The notes: generated by a model from the sequence alone, not told the origin. A DNA stretch of 6,568 bases from an uncultured Flavobacteriia bacterium (GCA_903928365.1 CAIYQV010000225.1:1-6568), one strand, 5' to 3'; counted from the first letter of the stretch, positions 1 to 6,568 are shown. Numbers and translations: made by a program.

Positions 1-1004
1 CTGAGGAATCAAGAATTTCAGGTTTGACACTTGATGCAACGGCTTATCCGAATGCGACTGAATGGAAGAATACATCTTTACTTGGAAGATTAAATGCTAC
101 AAATAAAACAGGTGATACGGACGGCGATGGTGACATCGATCAAATTCATGTTTTTGGCGGAAGATCATTCAGTATTTGGAATCCAGCATCAGCGAATCCG
201 TTGGTTTATGATAGTAAGAATGAATTGGAAAAAATCACATTCAATCACCCTACTTATGGCTCGTTCTTTAATATGTCGAATACAGTTGGAGCGGGTGCGC
301 TCAAAAACAGAAGTGACGACAAAGGCCCTGAACCAGAAGGAGTTGCAATAGGTAAGTTAGGTAGTAAAACGTACGCTTTCATTGTATTAGAGCGTATCGG
401 GGGAGTAATGGTTTATGATATCTCAAATCCTGCAGCTCCTCAGTATGTAACCTATATCAATAATAGACAGGCGTCTACGGGTGATCGTGGTGCAGAAGGT
501 ATTATTTTCATTGATGCAGCGAGCAGTCCAAATGGTTTTCCACTCGTAGTAGTGTCAAATGAAGTTAGTAGTACGGTTACTACATATCAAATAAATTGTT
601 TGATACTAAATCCCACCATTTCAGCAGTATCATATACATTCTGTCCAGGATCCAGTACTTCTTTGAGTGTATCGGGAATTTCGAACCCAGCATCTTATAG
701 TTGGTCAAACGGTGCAACAAGTTCAACAATCACAACTGGAGACTTTGGTACCTATACAGTTTCTGTTACCGATGCTAACGGATGCACATATTCAACTCCT
801 GCAAAAGTTCTTTCCAATTGCGATAAACCGGATCTTGATAATAATGGAATAACGGATGTCAACGATTTCTTGATGTTCGCCCCTCTATTTGGATCTTCAT
901 GCACTGGATGCACTTCCGACTTTAATCATGATGGTGTTGTCAATGTTGACGATTTCCTTCTTTTCGCGCCACGATTCAACCAAACATGTAGTTGTGCACC
1001 TTAG
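1..1004 (+). CDS. Secreted choice-of-anchor I family protein, C-terminal part (5' truncated), with Ig/SprB-like domain and dockerin-like tail
   Basis: The reading frame is open to the left edge (first full codon at 3) and ends with TAG at 1002-1004, so 333 residues of a longer protein are visible. The TTG at 24 is not a credible start, because family-like sequence (EESRISG) precedes it in frame. Visible residues 1 to about 197 resemble the end of the choice-of-anchor I domain: GRLN, an acidic DTDGDGDID loop (114-140), GGRSFSIW, RSDDKGPEPEGV, AFIVLERIGGVMVYDISNPAAP and LVVVSNEVS. This domain belongs to secreted, beta-propeller-like proteins, some annotated as alkaline-phosphatase-like; the substrate is unknown. 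Residues about 200-270 form an Ig/PKD- or SprB-like domain (FCPGSSTSLSVSG, YSWSNGATSS, GTYTVSVTDANGC). The last 60 residues carry two dockerin-like Ca2+ loops. All eight visible cysteines lie in the last 135 residues, which fits an exported, possibly disulfide-bonded protein. Signal peptide and N-terminus are outside the window. The family call is firm; the biochemical role is unknown. Confidence 0.88.
   Translation, partial: EESRISGLTLDATAYPNATEWKNTSLLGRLNATNKTGDTDGDGDIDQIHVFGGRSFSIWNPASANPLVYDSKNELEKITFNHPTYGSFFNMSNTVGAGALKNRSDDKGPEPEGVAIGKLGSKTYAFIVLERIGGVMVYDISNPAAPQYVTYINNRQASTGDRGAEGIIFIDAASSPNGFPLVVVSNEVSSTVTTYQINCLILNPTISAVSYTFCPGSSTSLSVSGISNPASYSWSNGATSSTITTGDFGTYTVSVTDANGCTYSTPAKVLSNCDKPDLDNNGITDVNDFLMFAPLFGSSCTGCTSDFNHDGVVNVDDFLLFAPRFNQTCSCAP
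831..1001 (+). repeat. Two dockerin-like/EF-hand repeats at the C-terminus of the secreted protein
   Basis: Two copies, 29 codons apart, each start with a 12-residue loop of the Ca2+-binding DxDxDG type. Loop 1 (831-866) reads DLDNNGITDVND and loop 2 (918-953) reads DFNHDGVVNVDD. Acidic or Asn ligands sit at loop positions 1, 3 and 5, Gly at 6 and Asp at 12. Each loop is followed by FLxFAPxF and then a short cysteine pair (CTGC after the first, CSC after the second). This is the arrangement of a type I dockerin duplicated motif, although the spacing and cysteines differ from clostridial cellulosomal dockerins. The likely role is a Ca2+-stabilised terminal module for surface attachment or protein-protein contact. 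No cohesin partner is visible in the window. Confidence 0.8.
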
Positions 1005-1030
1005 TTTATAAATGGCTTTTAATTGACTTA

Positions 1031-1051
1031 CGATAATTTTATCGATTTTTT
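1031..1051 (+). terminator. Weak hairpin plus T-run just after the stop of the secreted-protein gene (possible auxiliary terminator)
   Basis: CGATA (1031-1035) pairs with TATCG (1040-1044) around a 4-nt ATTT loop, and six T residues follow at 1046-1051. The stem has only five pairs, mostly AT, so on its own it would be a poor terminator. It lies 27 nt after the TAG stop and directly before the much stronger hairpin at 1057-1079, so it may assist that one or be a chance AT-rich dyad. Confidence 0.3.
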
Positions 1052-1056
1052 ATCCC

Positions 1057-1088
1057 GGCCCATCTGCGAAAGATGGGCCAGCTTTTTT
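1057..1088 (+). terminator. Strong Rho-independent terminator of the secreted-protein gene
   Basis: GGCCCATCT (1057-1065) and AGATGGGCC (1071-1079) form a perfect 9-bp stem, GC-rich at its base, closed by a 5-nt GCGAA loop. After AGC comes a run of six T (1083-1088). This is a textbook intrinsic terminator 53 nt after the stop codon of the upstream gene. There is no matching A-run on its left side, so it should work for + strand transcription only. It separates the secreted-protein gene from polA. Confidence 0.9.
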
Positions 1089-1198
1089 AATAATTAGAAT
1101 GTTTTTAAGACGCTAGAATTAATTAACCTGTAGGACATGTAAAATGTTTATTCTAGGGTTTGGAATAGGAGTAAAGCATTGATTTGCTATTAAAATAA
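1089..1198. other. AT-rich intergenic spacer without recognisable gene or RNA
   Basis: This 110-bp stretch lies between the terminator and the AT-rich dyad upstream of polA. I see no start codon with a sustained frame and no tRNA-like or riboswitch-like structure. A TTTG at 1159-1162 followed 16 nt later by TTGATTTG (1179-1186) is a weak resemblance to a Bacteroidota promoter, but it lacks the TA of the -7 element. I regard the stretch as spacer. Confidence 0.5.
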
Positions 1199-1224
1199 CG
1201 ATTATCTAATTTATAGAATAATCG
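1199..1224. promoter_or_regulatory. AT-rich dyad upstream of the polA promoter (possible operator)
   Basis: CGATTAT (1199-1205) is an exact inverted copy of ATAATCG (1218-1224). CTA (1206-1208) and TAG (1214-1216) extend the pairing inwards, with one unpaired A (1217) and a 5-nt ATTTA loop, giving ten pairs in total. The dyad ends 11 nt before the proposed -33 element, a position where a regulator could bind. No T-run follows, so it is not a terminator. Such dyads also arise by chance in AT-rich spacers, so a regulatory role is a guess. Confidence 0.3.
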
Positions 1225-1235
1225 AACTTATATAA

Positions 1236-1265
1236 TTGCGTTGATGTAATTTTAAAATAGCTTTG
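1236..1265 (+). promoter_or_regulatory. Bacteroidota-type promoter of polA (-33 TTG, -7 TAGCTTTG)
   Basis: TTG at 1236-1238 is followed, after exactly 19 nt, by TAGCTTTG at 1258-1265. This matches the known Bacteroidota primary sigma factor consensus, TTG / TAnnTTTG with a spacer of about 19 nt. Transcription would start near 1270, giving a leader of about 40 nt before the polA ATG at 1313. With the terminator at 1057-1088 it makes polA an independent transcription unit. No transcript data were available to confirm the start site. Confidence 0.7.
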
Positions 1266-1276
1266 CAATCTTCATA

Positions 1277-1312
1277 AGTGCACTATGCACTAAACACCAA
1301 GCACTCAAAAAC
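1277..1312 (+). promoter_or_regulatory. polA leader with tandem heptamer / inverted repeat and no Shine-Dalgarno
   Basis: TGCACTA occurs twice in direct tandem (1279-1285 and 1286-1292). The same bases form a perfect 6-bp inverted repeat, AGTGCA-CTA-TGCACT (1277-1291), and a third GCACT lies at 1301-1305. The 20 nt before the ATG are A/C-rich with no GGAGG-like stretch. This is normal for Bacteroidota, where many genes initiate without a strong Shine-Dalgarno. The repeat falls just after the predicted transcription start, so it would sit at the 5' end of the mRNA or act as a downstream operator. Its function is unknown. Confidence 0.4.
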
Positions 1313-4129
1313 ATGCTTTCTCAAAACACCGATAAAAAACTCTTCCTGCTCGATGCGTATGCGCTTATTTACCGCGCTTATTTTGCGTTTGCCAAGAACC
1401 CGCGCATCAATTCAAAAGGACAAAATACTTCTGCGGCCTTTGGTTTTACAAACGTGCTGATCGATGTGATCAAAACTGAAAAACCAACACATTTGGCGGT
1501 CGTTTTCGACCCTCCGGGCGGTTCAGTGCATCGTCAGGCAGACTTTGAAGCGTACAAAGCACACCGCGAAGAAATGCCCGAAGATATTCGCAGTATGATC
1601 CAGCCGATCAAGAAGATCATCGAGGCTTTTCGGGTGCCGGTCTTGCAAGTAGATGGCTATGAAGCGGATGATGTGATCGGAACTGTTGCCAAGATTGCCG
1701 AGAAAAAAGGATATACCACTTACATGATGACTCCAGATAAGGATTACGGTCAGTTGGTTTCGGAGAGTACGTTCATTTACAAACCTGGCCGTGGAGGTGC
1801 TCCTGCCGAAATTCTGGGTGTAAAGGAGGTTTGCGACAAATTTGAAGTAAATCATCCGCTACAGGTGATCGACATTCTTGGTCTCTGGGGCGATGCTTCT
1901 GATAACATTCCCGGAATTCCCGGAATTGGTGAGAAGACAGCCAAAGCCTTGATCCAGAAATATGATTCACTGGAAAACATCATTGCCAATGCGCATGAAC
2001 TAAAAGGCAAGCAACAAGAAAACGTGATCAATTTCGCTGAACAAGGACGGATTTCTAAAATGCTCGCTACCATCATTACGGATCTTGAAGTGGAGTTTGA
2101 CGAGGCTGCACTGGTGATGTGCGATGTAGATACCGAGTTGGTGAAGGAGGTATTTACAGAACTGGAATTCAGAAACCTTGCTCGAAGAGTGATTGGTGAA
2201 GAGATCGTGGTGACGGCAACTCCTACGGCTAGTGCTCCAAATGCGTCAGGTCAGCTCGATCTTTTCGGGGTACAGAGCATGTTGGTCGAACAGGATCCGG
2301 AACCAACTGCTGATCTTAAAACAATCGCAACGGAAAAACCGAGTTACCATTTGATTACCAATCCGGAAGAGCGAAAAGAATTATTGGAATTGCTGCTCAA
2401 GCAGAACGAAGTATGCTTTGATACCGAGACAACGGATCTTGATGCCATGCATGCAGACCTGGTGGGGTTAGCCTTTTCCTACAAAGCACGCGAGGGATTT
2501 TATGTTGCCGTTCCAGATAATTTTGAGGAGGCCAAAAAGATCGTTCATGAATTTGAGCCGTTTTTTGCCTCCAAAGAGATAGAAAAAATTGCACACAACA
2601 TCAAATACGACTTGAAGGTGTTGCATCGCTACGGAATCGAAGTCAGCGGACCAACCTTCGATACGATGATCGCACATTACCTGATCAACCCGGAATCGAA
2701 ACAGAGCATGGATTTCCTTTCAGAGTTCTATTTGAAATACAAGCCCATTCCTATAGAAGCACTAATCGGCAAAAAAGGCAAAGGTCAGGGAAACATGCGC
2801 GACCTTAAGCCTGAAGAGGTCTCTGATTACGCTTGTGAAGATGCCGATATCACCTTGCAGTTAAAGAAACTGTTTGAGCCTGAGATCCAGAAAGAACATC
2901 TGAAAGAACTATTCTATCAGATTGAAATGCCACTGGTGGAAGTGCTGAAGGATATCGAACAAGAAGGAATTGCGATTGATGTCAAAGGACTGAAAGAATA
3001 TTCTGCTGAGCTTGAAAAACACCTGACCGAGCTGGATACCAATATTAAAGAAGCGGCTGGTGTGCCATTCAATGTTGATTCCCCAAAACAATTGGGGGAG
3101 GTGTTATTTGATCATCTCAAAATTGATCCCAAAGCAAAAAAGACGAAGACAGGACAGTACGCTACGTCTGAAGACATTTTAGTGCGTCTTGAAAAAACAC
3201 ACCCGATCATTCCTATGATCTTGGAATACCGTCAGTTGCGCAAGCTTAAAAGTACCTATGTAGATCCGCTGCCAACGATGACTGATCGCCTTGATGGACG
3301 TGTACACACCAACTTTATGCAAACAGTAACGGCAACAGGTCGCTTGAGCTCCAACAACCCAAATCTCCAGAATATTCCGATTCGTTCAGAAAAAGGCAAA
3401 GAGATTCGAAAGGCGTTCATTCCAAGAGACGATAAACACGTGTTGCTTTCTGCCGATTATTCCCAGATCGAATTGCGGATCATAGCTGCATTGAGTAAAG
3501 ATGAGCACATGATCGACGCGTTTCATAAGAAGTTCGATATTCACACGGCGACGGCTTCCAAGGTTTTTCATGTGCCGATGGATGAGGTTACCAAAGATCA
3601 GCGCAGTGCAGCGAAGGCGGTGAATTTCGGGATTATCTACGGACAATCTGCCTTTGGTCTTTCTCAAAGTCTGAACATTTCACGGACCGAAGCAAAAGCG
3701 ATCATCGATAGTTACTTTGAACAGTTCTCTGCACTTAAAACCTATATGGAAGGAGTGGTTCGTGAAGCGCGCGATAAAGGTTATGTGGAGACGCTATTGC
3801 AAAGAAGAAGGTATTTACCAGATATCAATTCTGCCAATGCAGTCGTGCGCGGTTTTGCAGAACGAAATGCCGTTAATGCACCTATTCAAGGTTCAGCCGC
3901 AGACATCATTAAAATGGCGATGATCCGAGTGCACGAAGAGATGAAAAAACGCCAGATGCAATCTAGAATGATCTTACAGGTGCATGATGAATTGGTGTTT
4001 GATGTCGTCAAAGAAGAGATCGAAGAAATGAAGGAGCTTGTCAAGAACTGCATGGAACATGCAGTCGAAGTGGGCGTTCCGATAGATGTTTCAGTAGATA
4101 CCGGAATGAACTGGCTGGACGCACATTAA
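1313..4129 (+). CDS. polA: DNA polymerase I (5' nuclease, 3'-5' proofreading exonuclease, family A polymerase)
   Basis: This is a complete 938-residue PolA (E. coli: 928), a cytoplasmic repair and Okazaki-fragment-processing polymerase. Residues about 8-295 are the 5' nuclease, with acidic residues D14, D66, E117/D119/D120, D142/D144 and D194/D197 and the helix-hairpin-helix IPGIPGIGEKTAK. A low-complexity linker (about 296-345) contains QLDLF (314-318). Residues about 346-530 are the 3'-5' exonuclease with all expected catalytic residues: DTE (D370, E372), N429/D433 in HNIKYD, and Y506/D510 in YACEDAD, so proofreading should be active. The polymerase domain follows: TATGRLSS (673-680), motif A SADYSQIELR (D715), motif B with R764, K768, F772 and Y776, and motif C VHDELVF (D892, E893). 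The ATG at 1313 is chosen because it is the first in-frame start and sits just before the conserved KLFLLDAYALIYRAYF. The gene has its own promoter, and its TAA overlaps the convergent helicase stop by 4 bp. No frameshift or missing motif is seen. Confidence 0.98.
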   Translation: MLSQNTDKKLFLLDAYALIYRAYFAFAKNPRINSKGQNTSAAFGFTNVLIDVIKTEKPTHLAVVFDPPGGSVHRQADFEAYKAHREEMPEDIRSMIQPIKKIIEAFRVPVLQVDGYEADDVIGTVAKIAEKKGYTTYMMTPDKDYGQLVSESTFIYKPGRGGAPAEILGVKEVCDKFEVNHPLQVIDILGLWGDASDNIPGIPGIGEKTAKALIQKYDSLENIIANAHELKGKQQENVINFAEQGRISKMLATIITDLEVEFDEAALVMCDVDTELVKEVFTELEFRNLARRVIGEEIVVTATPTASAPNASGQLDLFGVQSMLVEQDPEPTADLKTIATEKPSYHLITNPEERKELLELLLKQNEVCFDTETTDLDAMHADLVGLAFSYKAREGFYVAVPDNFEEAKKIVHEFEPFFASKEIEKIAHNIKYDLKVLHRYGIEVSGPTFDTMIAHYLINPESKQSMDFLSEFYLKYKPIPIEALIGKKGKGQGNMRDLKPEEVSDYACEDADITLQLKKLFEPEIQKEHLKELFYQIEMPLVEVLKDIEQEGIAIDVKGLKEYSAELEKHLTELDTNIKEAAGVPFNVDSPKQLGEVLFDHLKIDPKAKKTKTGQYATSEDILVRLEKTHPIIPMILEYRQLRKLKSTYVDPLPTMTDRLDGRVHTNFMQTVTATGRLSSNNPNLQNIPIRSEKGKEIRKAFIPRDDKHVLLSADYSQIELRIIAALSKDEHMIDAFHKKFDIHTATASKVFHVPMDEVTKDQRSAAKAVNFGIIYGQSAFGLSQSLNISRTEAKAIIDSYFEQFSALKTYMEGVVREARDKGYVETLLQRRRYLPDINSANAVVRGFAERNAVNAPIQGSAADIIKMAMIRVHEEMKKRQMQSRMILQVHDELVFDVVKEEIEEMKELVKNCMEHAVEVGVPIDVSVDTGMNWLDAH

Positions 4130-6568
4130 AACTCCATCCTCAACTTCCAACCGCGTTGCGAAAGCACGCTTACGAAGGTCACCATTTCAAGCGCATTTGG
4201 GAAGGTTTGTTGAGGTGACTTTAGAAGGAGTTCATTACCTGTTCGGGTAATGTTGTGTGCCTGAAAAAAGGTGTTTACGACAGCGTTGAACTCATTATTT
4301 TCAGCAGATTGCAGGTAACGACGAAGCAAGTCTACTGCTTCATTGGAAGAGATTTTAAAATCTGAACTTTTTACTGAAGTGAAAACGTGTATTTTTTTTC
4401 GAGCCCTCGAAAAAAGTACATTCAATCGCTTGTCACCACCAGATTGATTCATAGGGCCGAAACGCAGGTGGAATTTCCCCTCTGCATCTTTTCCATAGCC
4501 CAAACTAATCAGTAATACATCGCATTCATCTCCCTGAACGTTCTCTAAAGATTTAAAGAACAAGGTATCTTGTTCTATGCGTTCTTGCAGCAACGCTGAG
4601 GTTTGCGGCGAAAGAAATGATCGGATGGTTTCAAGCTGAGTTTGTGAAAATGCCACCACGCCAAGCGTTTGGTCAGACTTCAAGTGTTTTTCCAATTCAC
4701 GAGCAACGGCTTGAGCTTCTTTCAGATTCGAACCATCCTGATAGATTCCATCCACAAAGTGCAGCTGTAACGGTTCCGTTTCTGCATCGACAGAAGGAAA
4801 TGCCCGTAAAGCGGACTGATAGAAATGGCGATTCGAAAACTGGATCAAGCCGGGATGTTCACTGCGGTAGTGATGCTGCAAATGCATGGATTTCCAATGA
4901 AATGTTGCTTGATGCAACAGATCTGTGCGCTCGCTGCTACCCGCTTTGAAAAAAGAGGAGGGCGACATTTGCTGACTGTCTCCGGCCACTACGATGCGTT
5001 GGCAACGATAAATTGTTCCTAGGGCATTTTCCAATGGAATCTGACTGGCTTCGTCAAAAATACCATAAGCAAACTGTTCCTGTTCCATGGGAAATATTTG
5101 GGCAACTTGCGATGGGTTAGATAACCAGACGGGTTTCAGAATGCGGATCCATTCGGCGGCTTCTGATTGATATAATGAACGCAGTGTTGGCAAATTGCGT
5201 TTTTTCGCGAAGGCTTTCACAAGGATTGCTTTGCCCTTTTTCAAGCGCTCTTTCTTTGCTTTATTCTCTGCCGTTAGTTTGCCGGATGGCGTTCGCAGTA
5301 ATCGTTGATAGGATTCAAAAACGTCGAATTGCTTTTCGTGTATTTTTTCGGCCATTGCACTTGCTTCGAGCCCTTGTGCAGTTGATATGGCTTGGCTTTT
5401 CGAAAGAAGATCCGTTGCGTGAAGATTACGGAGGTAAGGAAAATGCAGAATGAATTGCTGATAACCCGTATAAAAAACAGCGTGGATAAGATCATCAAAA
5501 GAAGAGTAATTCCTTAGCGCACGATGAGTTGATTCATTTAAGACAGCATTGAAATTTATAATTTCATGGATGATGGGAAGTGCTAATTTCGATTGATCGA
5601 TTCGTTTTTTGATATGAAGATCCTTGTCAAATAGAAATACAAGCTTGAGTTGGGTATGAAGATCCAACAGGGATTTGTTGCATCCCGCAAGCAGGGCTAT
5701 TTTGTCTGAAGTCCAATTTGAGAGTTTACTTTCCGCATCCATCGGATAATCAGTGATCTGCTGATAGATCATTTCCACATAAACGTCTGGGGTTTCAATA
5801 CCCAATTCATCGAACTCATTTTTGTACTTGCTCAAGGCTGCTTCCAGATCCAGTTCTTTTTTTCTGGAATTCAACATAGTGCCAGCTTGTTCAACAGGGA
5901 GCAAGGTGTAATGAGTCCAAAGGCGTTTAAAGCGACTTTTAGAAAAAAGTCCATTACGTTCTGAGGCGGTCTCAAGCATGACCAATTCCTCCCTGGAAGG
6001 TTTTTTCAGCCAGTCAGCTGCTGACGGGTCGAACAAAGCAAGATCATTCACCAGCTTGCGGTAACTCTTCCGAAGCTTGAGGAATTTCTTTTGCTGCGAA
6101 CTGTCTTTTTTCAGCAGTGGTGCGTGCCGTCGGTAAAGATCAGTTGAAAAATAATGTGCCGCCGCGGCAAGTTTCATCGCTTCCAGCAGATCGGTCCACT
6201 TTTCAAGTTCAATGATTCCCGAAAGGCGCTTGAATTCATCAGACAAGGCATCAAGTATGCTATCGAGCTTTTGTAGTGTTTCTTTGCGCAGTATAACAAA
6301 TTGAAAAGCACCGATGGTTTGGTGTATTTCCATTTCGTAGATTCTTTGAACGAGCGTGCGTTGTTCCATCCAGGATTTTACAGAAGGAAGTGTGCTGTCG
6401 AACTTACCCTGAGTAAGATCAAGGTTGTTGGATGCCGCAAGGAATTCAGCAAATGAAAGGCCTCCTGCTGCTTCGGGAGAATTTAGTGTATCAAGAAGTA
6501 GTTGAAGGTTGCCCAGCAGCGCAGAGGAAGAATCATGCTTGGAAAACGTTGCTTTGTAGCCTGATTCC
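4126..6568 (-). CDS. Large superfamily 1 (Upf1-like, AAA_11/AAA_12-type) helicase/ATPase, C-terminal part (5' truncated)
   Basis: The - strand frame is open from the right edge to TAA at 4126-4128, giving 813 visible residues. The ATG at 6367-6369 is probably internal, because 66 more in-frame codons lie upstream without a stop. The first ~430 visible residues are mostly helical and charged, like the long insertion that separates Walker A from Walker B in this family. A conserved-looking LKPVWLSNPSQVAQIFP (5094-5144 region) leads into motif II DEAS (5044-5055). Then come motif III VVAGDSQQMSPSSFF (about 4948-4992), HHYRSEHPGLIQFSN (about 4831-4875), motif V LENVQGDECDV (about 4513-4545) with the ISLGYG segment, and motif VI KRLNVLFSRARK, whose Arg residues contact ATP. 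The motor's second RecA domain is therefore intact; Walker A must lie beyond the window. The protein ends about 60 residues after the helicase core, with no PD-(D/E)XK or Vsr-type nuclease that many relatives carry. Substrate and role (repair, RNA handling or defence) cannot be decided here. Confidence 0.85.
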   Translation of the reverse strand, partial: ESGYKATFSKHDSSSALLGNLQLLLDTLNSPEAAGGLSFAEFLAASNNLDLTQGKFDSTLPSVKSWMEQRTLVQRIYEMEIHQTIGAFQFVILRKETLQKLDSILDALSDEFKRLSGIIELEKWTDLLEAMKLAAAAHYFSTDLYRRHAPLLKKDSSQQKKFLKLRKSYRKLVNDLALFDPSAADWLKKPSREELVMLETASERNGLFSKSRFKRLWTHYTLLPVEQAGTMLNSRKKELDLEAALSKYKNEFDELGIETPDVYVEMIYQQITDYPMDAESKLSNWTSDKIALLAGCNKSLLDLHTQLKLVFLFDKDLHIKKRIDQSKLALPIIHEIINFNAVLNESTHRALRNYSSFDDLIHAVFYTGYQQFILHFPYLRNLHATDLLSKSQAISTAQGLEASAMAEKIHEKQFDVFESYQRLLRTPSGKLTAENKAKKERLKKGKAILVKAFAKKRNLPTLRSLYQSEAAEWIRILKPVWLSNPSQVAQIFPMEQEQFAYGIFDEASQIPLENALGTIYRCQRIVVAGDSQQMSPSSFFKAGSSERTDLLHQATFHWKSMHLQHHYRSEHPGLIQFSNRHFYQSALRAFPSVDAETEPLQLHFVDGIYQDGSNLKEAQAVARELEKHLKSDQTLGVVAFSQTQLETIRSFLSPQTSALLQERIEQDTLFFKSLENVQGDECDVLLISLGYGKDAEGKFHLRFGPMNQSGGDKRLNVLFSRARKKIHVFTSVKSSDFKISSNEAVDLLRRYLQSAENNEFNAVVNTFFQAHNITRTGNELLLKSPQQTFPNALEMVTFVSVLSQRGWKLRMEF

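Noticed and set aside
24..1004. TTG at 24 as the start of the secreted-protein gene
   Set aside because: The frame is open further left to the window edge and the codons before it (EESRISG) continue a family-like sequence, so the gene is truncated by the window, not started here.
1278..1460. Short + strand frame starting with GTG in the polA leader and running into polA
   Set aside because: It overlaps the strongly conserved N-terminus of PolA in another frame, has no recognisable product, and its start lies within the leader repeat.
1907..1924. 9-bp tandem repeat ATTCCCGGA x2 in polA
   Set aside because: It encodes the Ile-Pro-Gly repeat of the conserved helix-hairpin-helix (IPGIPGIG) found in PolA 5' nucleases, so protein constraint explains it.
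1523..3667. Several - strand frames of 60-110 codons inside polA
   Set aside because: They are antisense to a fully conserved coding region, show no family-like sequence and have no promoter or start signals; they are shadow frames.
4153..4169. Hairpin with GAAA tetraloop downstream of polA as its terminator
   Set aside because: The stem is short with a bulged base and no T-run follows; it lies inside the helicase coding region and may be coincidental.
4617..5453. + strand frames of 65-110 codons opposite the helicase gene
   Set aside because: They lie opposite conserved helicase motifs and their translations have no recognisable domain; best explained as shadows of the - strand gene.
6367..6369. 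ATG as the true start of the helicase gene
   Set aside because: Sixty-six in-frame codons without a stop lie upstream to the window edge, no ribosome-binding signal precedes it, and the Walker A expected for this family has not yet appeared.
4126..6568. Naming the helicase as a specific anti-phage system such as Hhe
   Set aside because: The C-terminal nuclease domain expected of that type is absent and the N-terminus is out of view; the sequence supports only a general SF1 helicase call.

Overview
The window looks like chromosomal DNA from a member of the Bacteroidota, most likely a Flavobacteriales-type or related lineage. Four things point that way. A secreted "choice-of-anchor I" protein ends in an SprB/Ig-like domain and a cysteine-bearing dockerin-like tail. 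The best promoter upstream of polA fits the Bacteroidota consensus (TTG, 19-nt spacer, TAnnTTTG). The polA start has no Shine-Dalgarno sequence. The intergenic DNA is AT-rich. The taxon is inferred from these features, not from any database search.

Layout: (1) Positions 1-1004, + strand, hold the 3' end of a gene for a large secreted or cell-surface protein whose start lies before the window. (2) Positions 1005-1312 are a 308-bp intergenic region. It holds a strong intrinsic terminator for gene 1 (1057-1088), a weaker hairpin plus T-run just before it, an AT-rich dyad, a Bacteroidota-type promoter, and a short polA leader with a tandem heptamer that also forms an inverted repeat. (3) Positions 1313-4129, + strand, hold a complete polA (DNA polymerase I, 938 aa) with intact 5' nuclease, proofreading and polymerase active sites. 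(4) Positions 4126-6568, - strand, hold the C-terminal 813 codons of a large superfamily 1 DNA/RNA helicase-like ATPase. It converges on polA and runs off the right edge, so its Walker A motif is not in view.

The three genes do not form an operon. Gene 1 is closed by its own terminator and polA has its own promoter. The helicase gene is transcribed towards polA, and the two share a 4-bp TTAA in which both stop codons lie. polA and the helicase both act on nucleic acid, but their convergent orientation argues against co-transcription, and nothing in the window ties them functionally. I found no RNA genes, IS elements, CRISPR arrays or prophage genes. No clearly new biological system is visible. 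The most testable points are a consensus-like sliding-clamp motif in the PolA linker, the Cys/Ca2+-loop tail of the secreted protein, the polA control region, and the identity of the truncated helicase.
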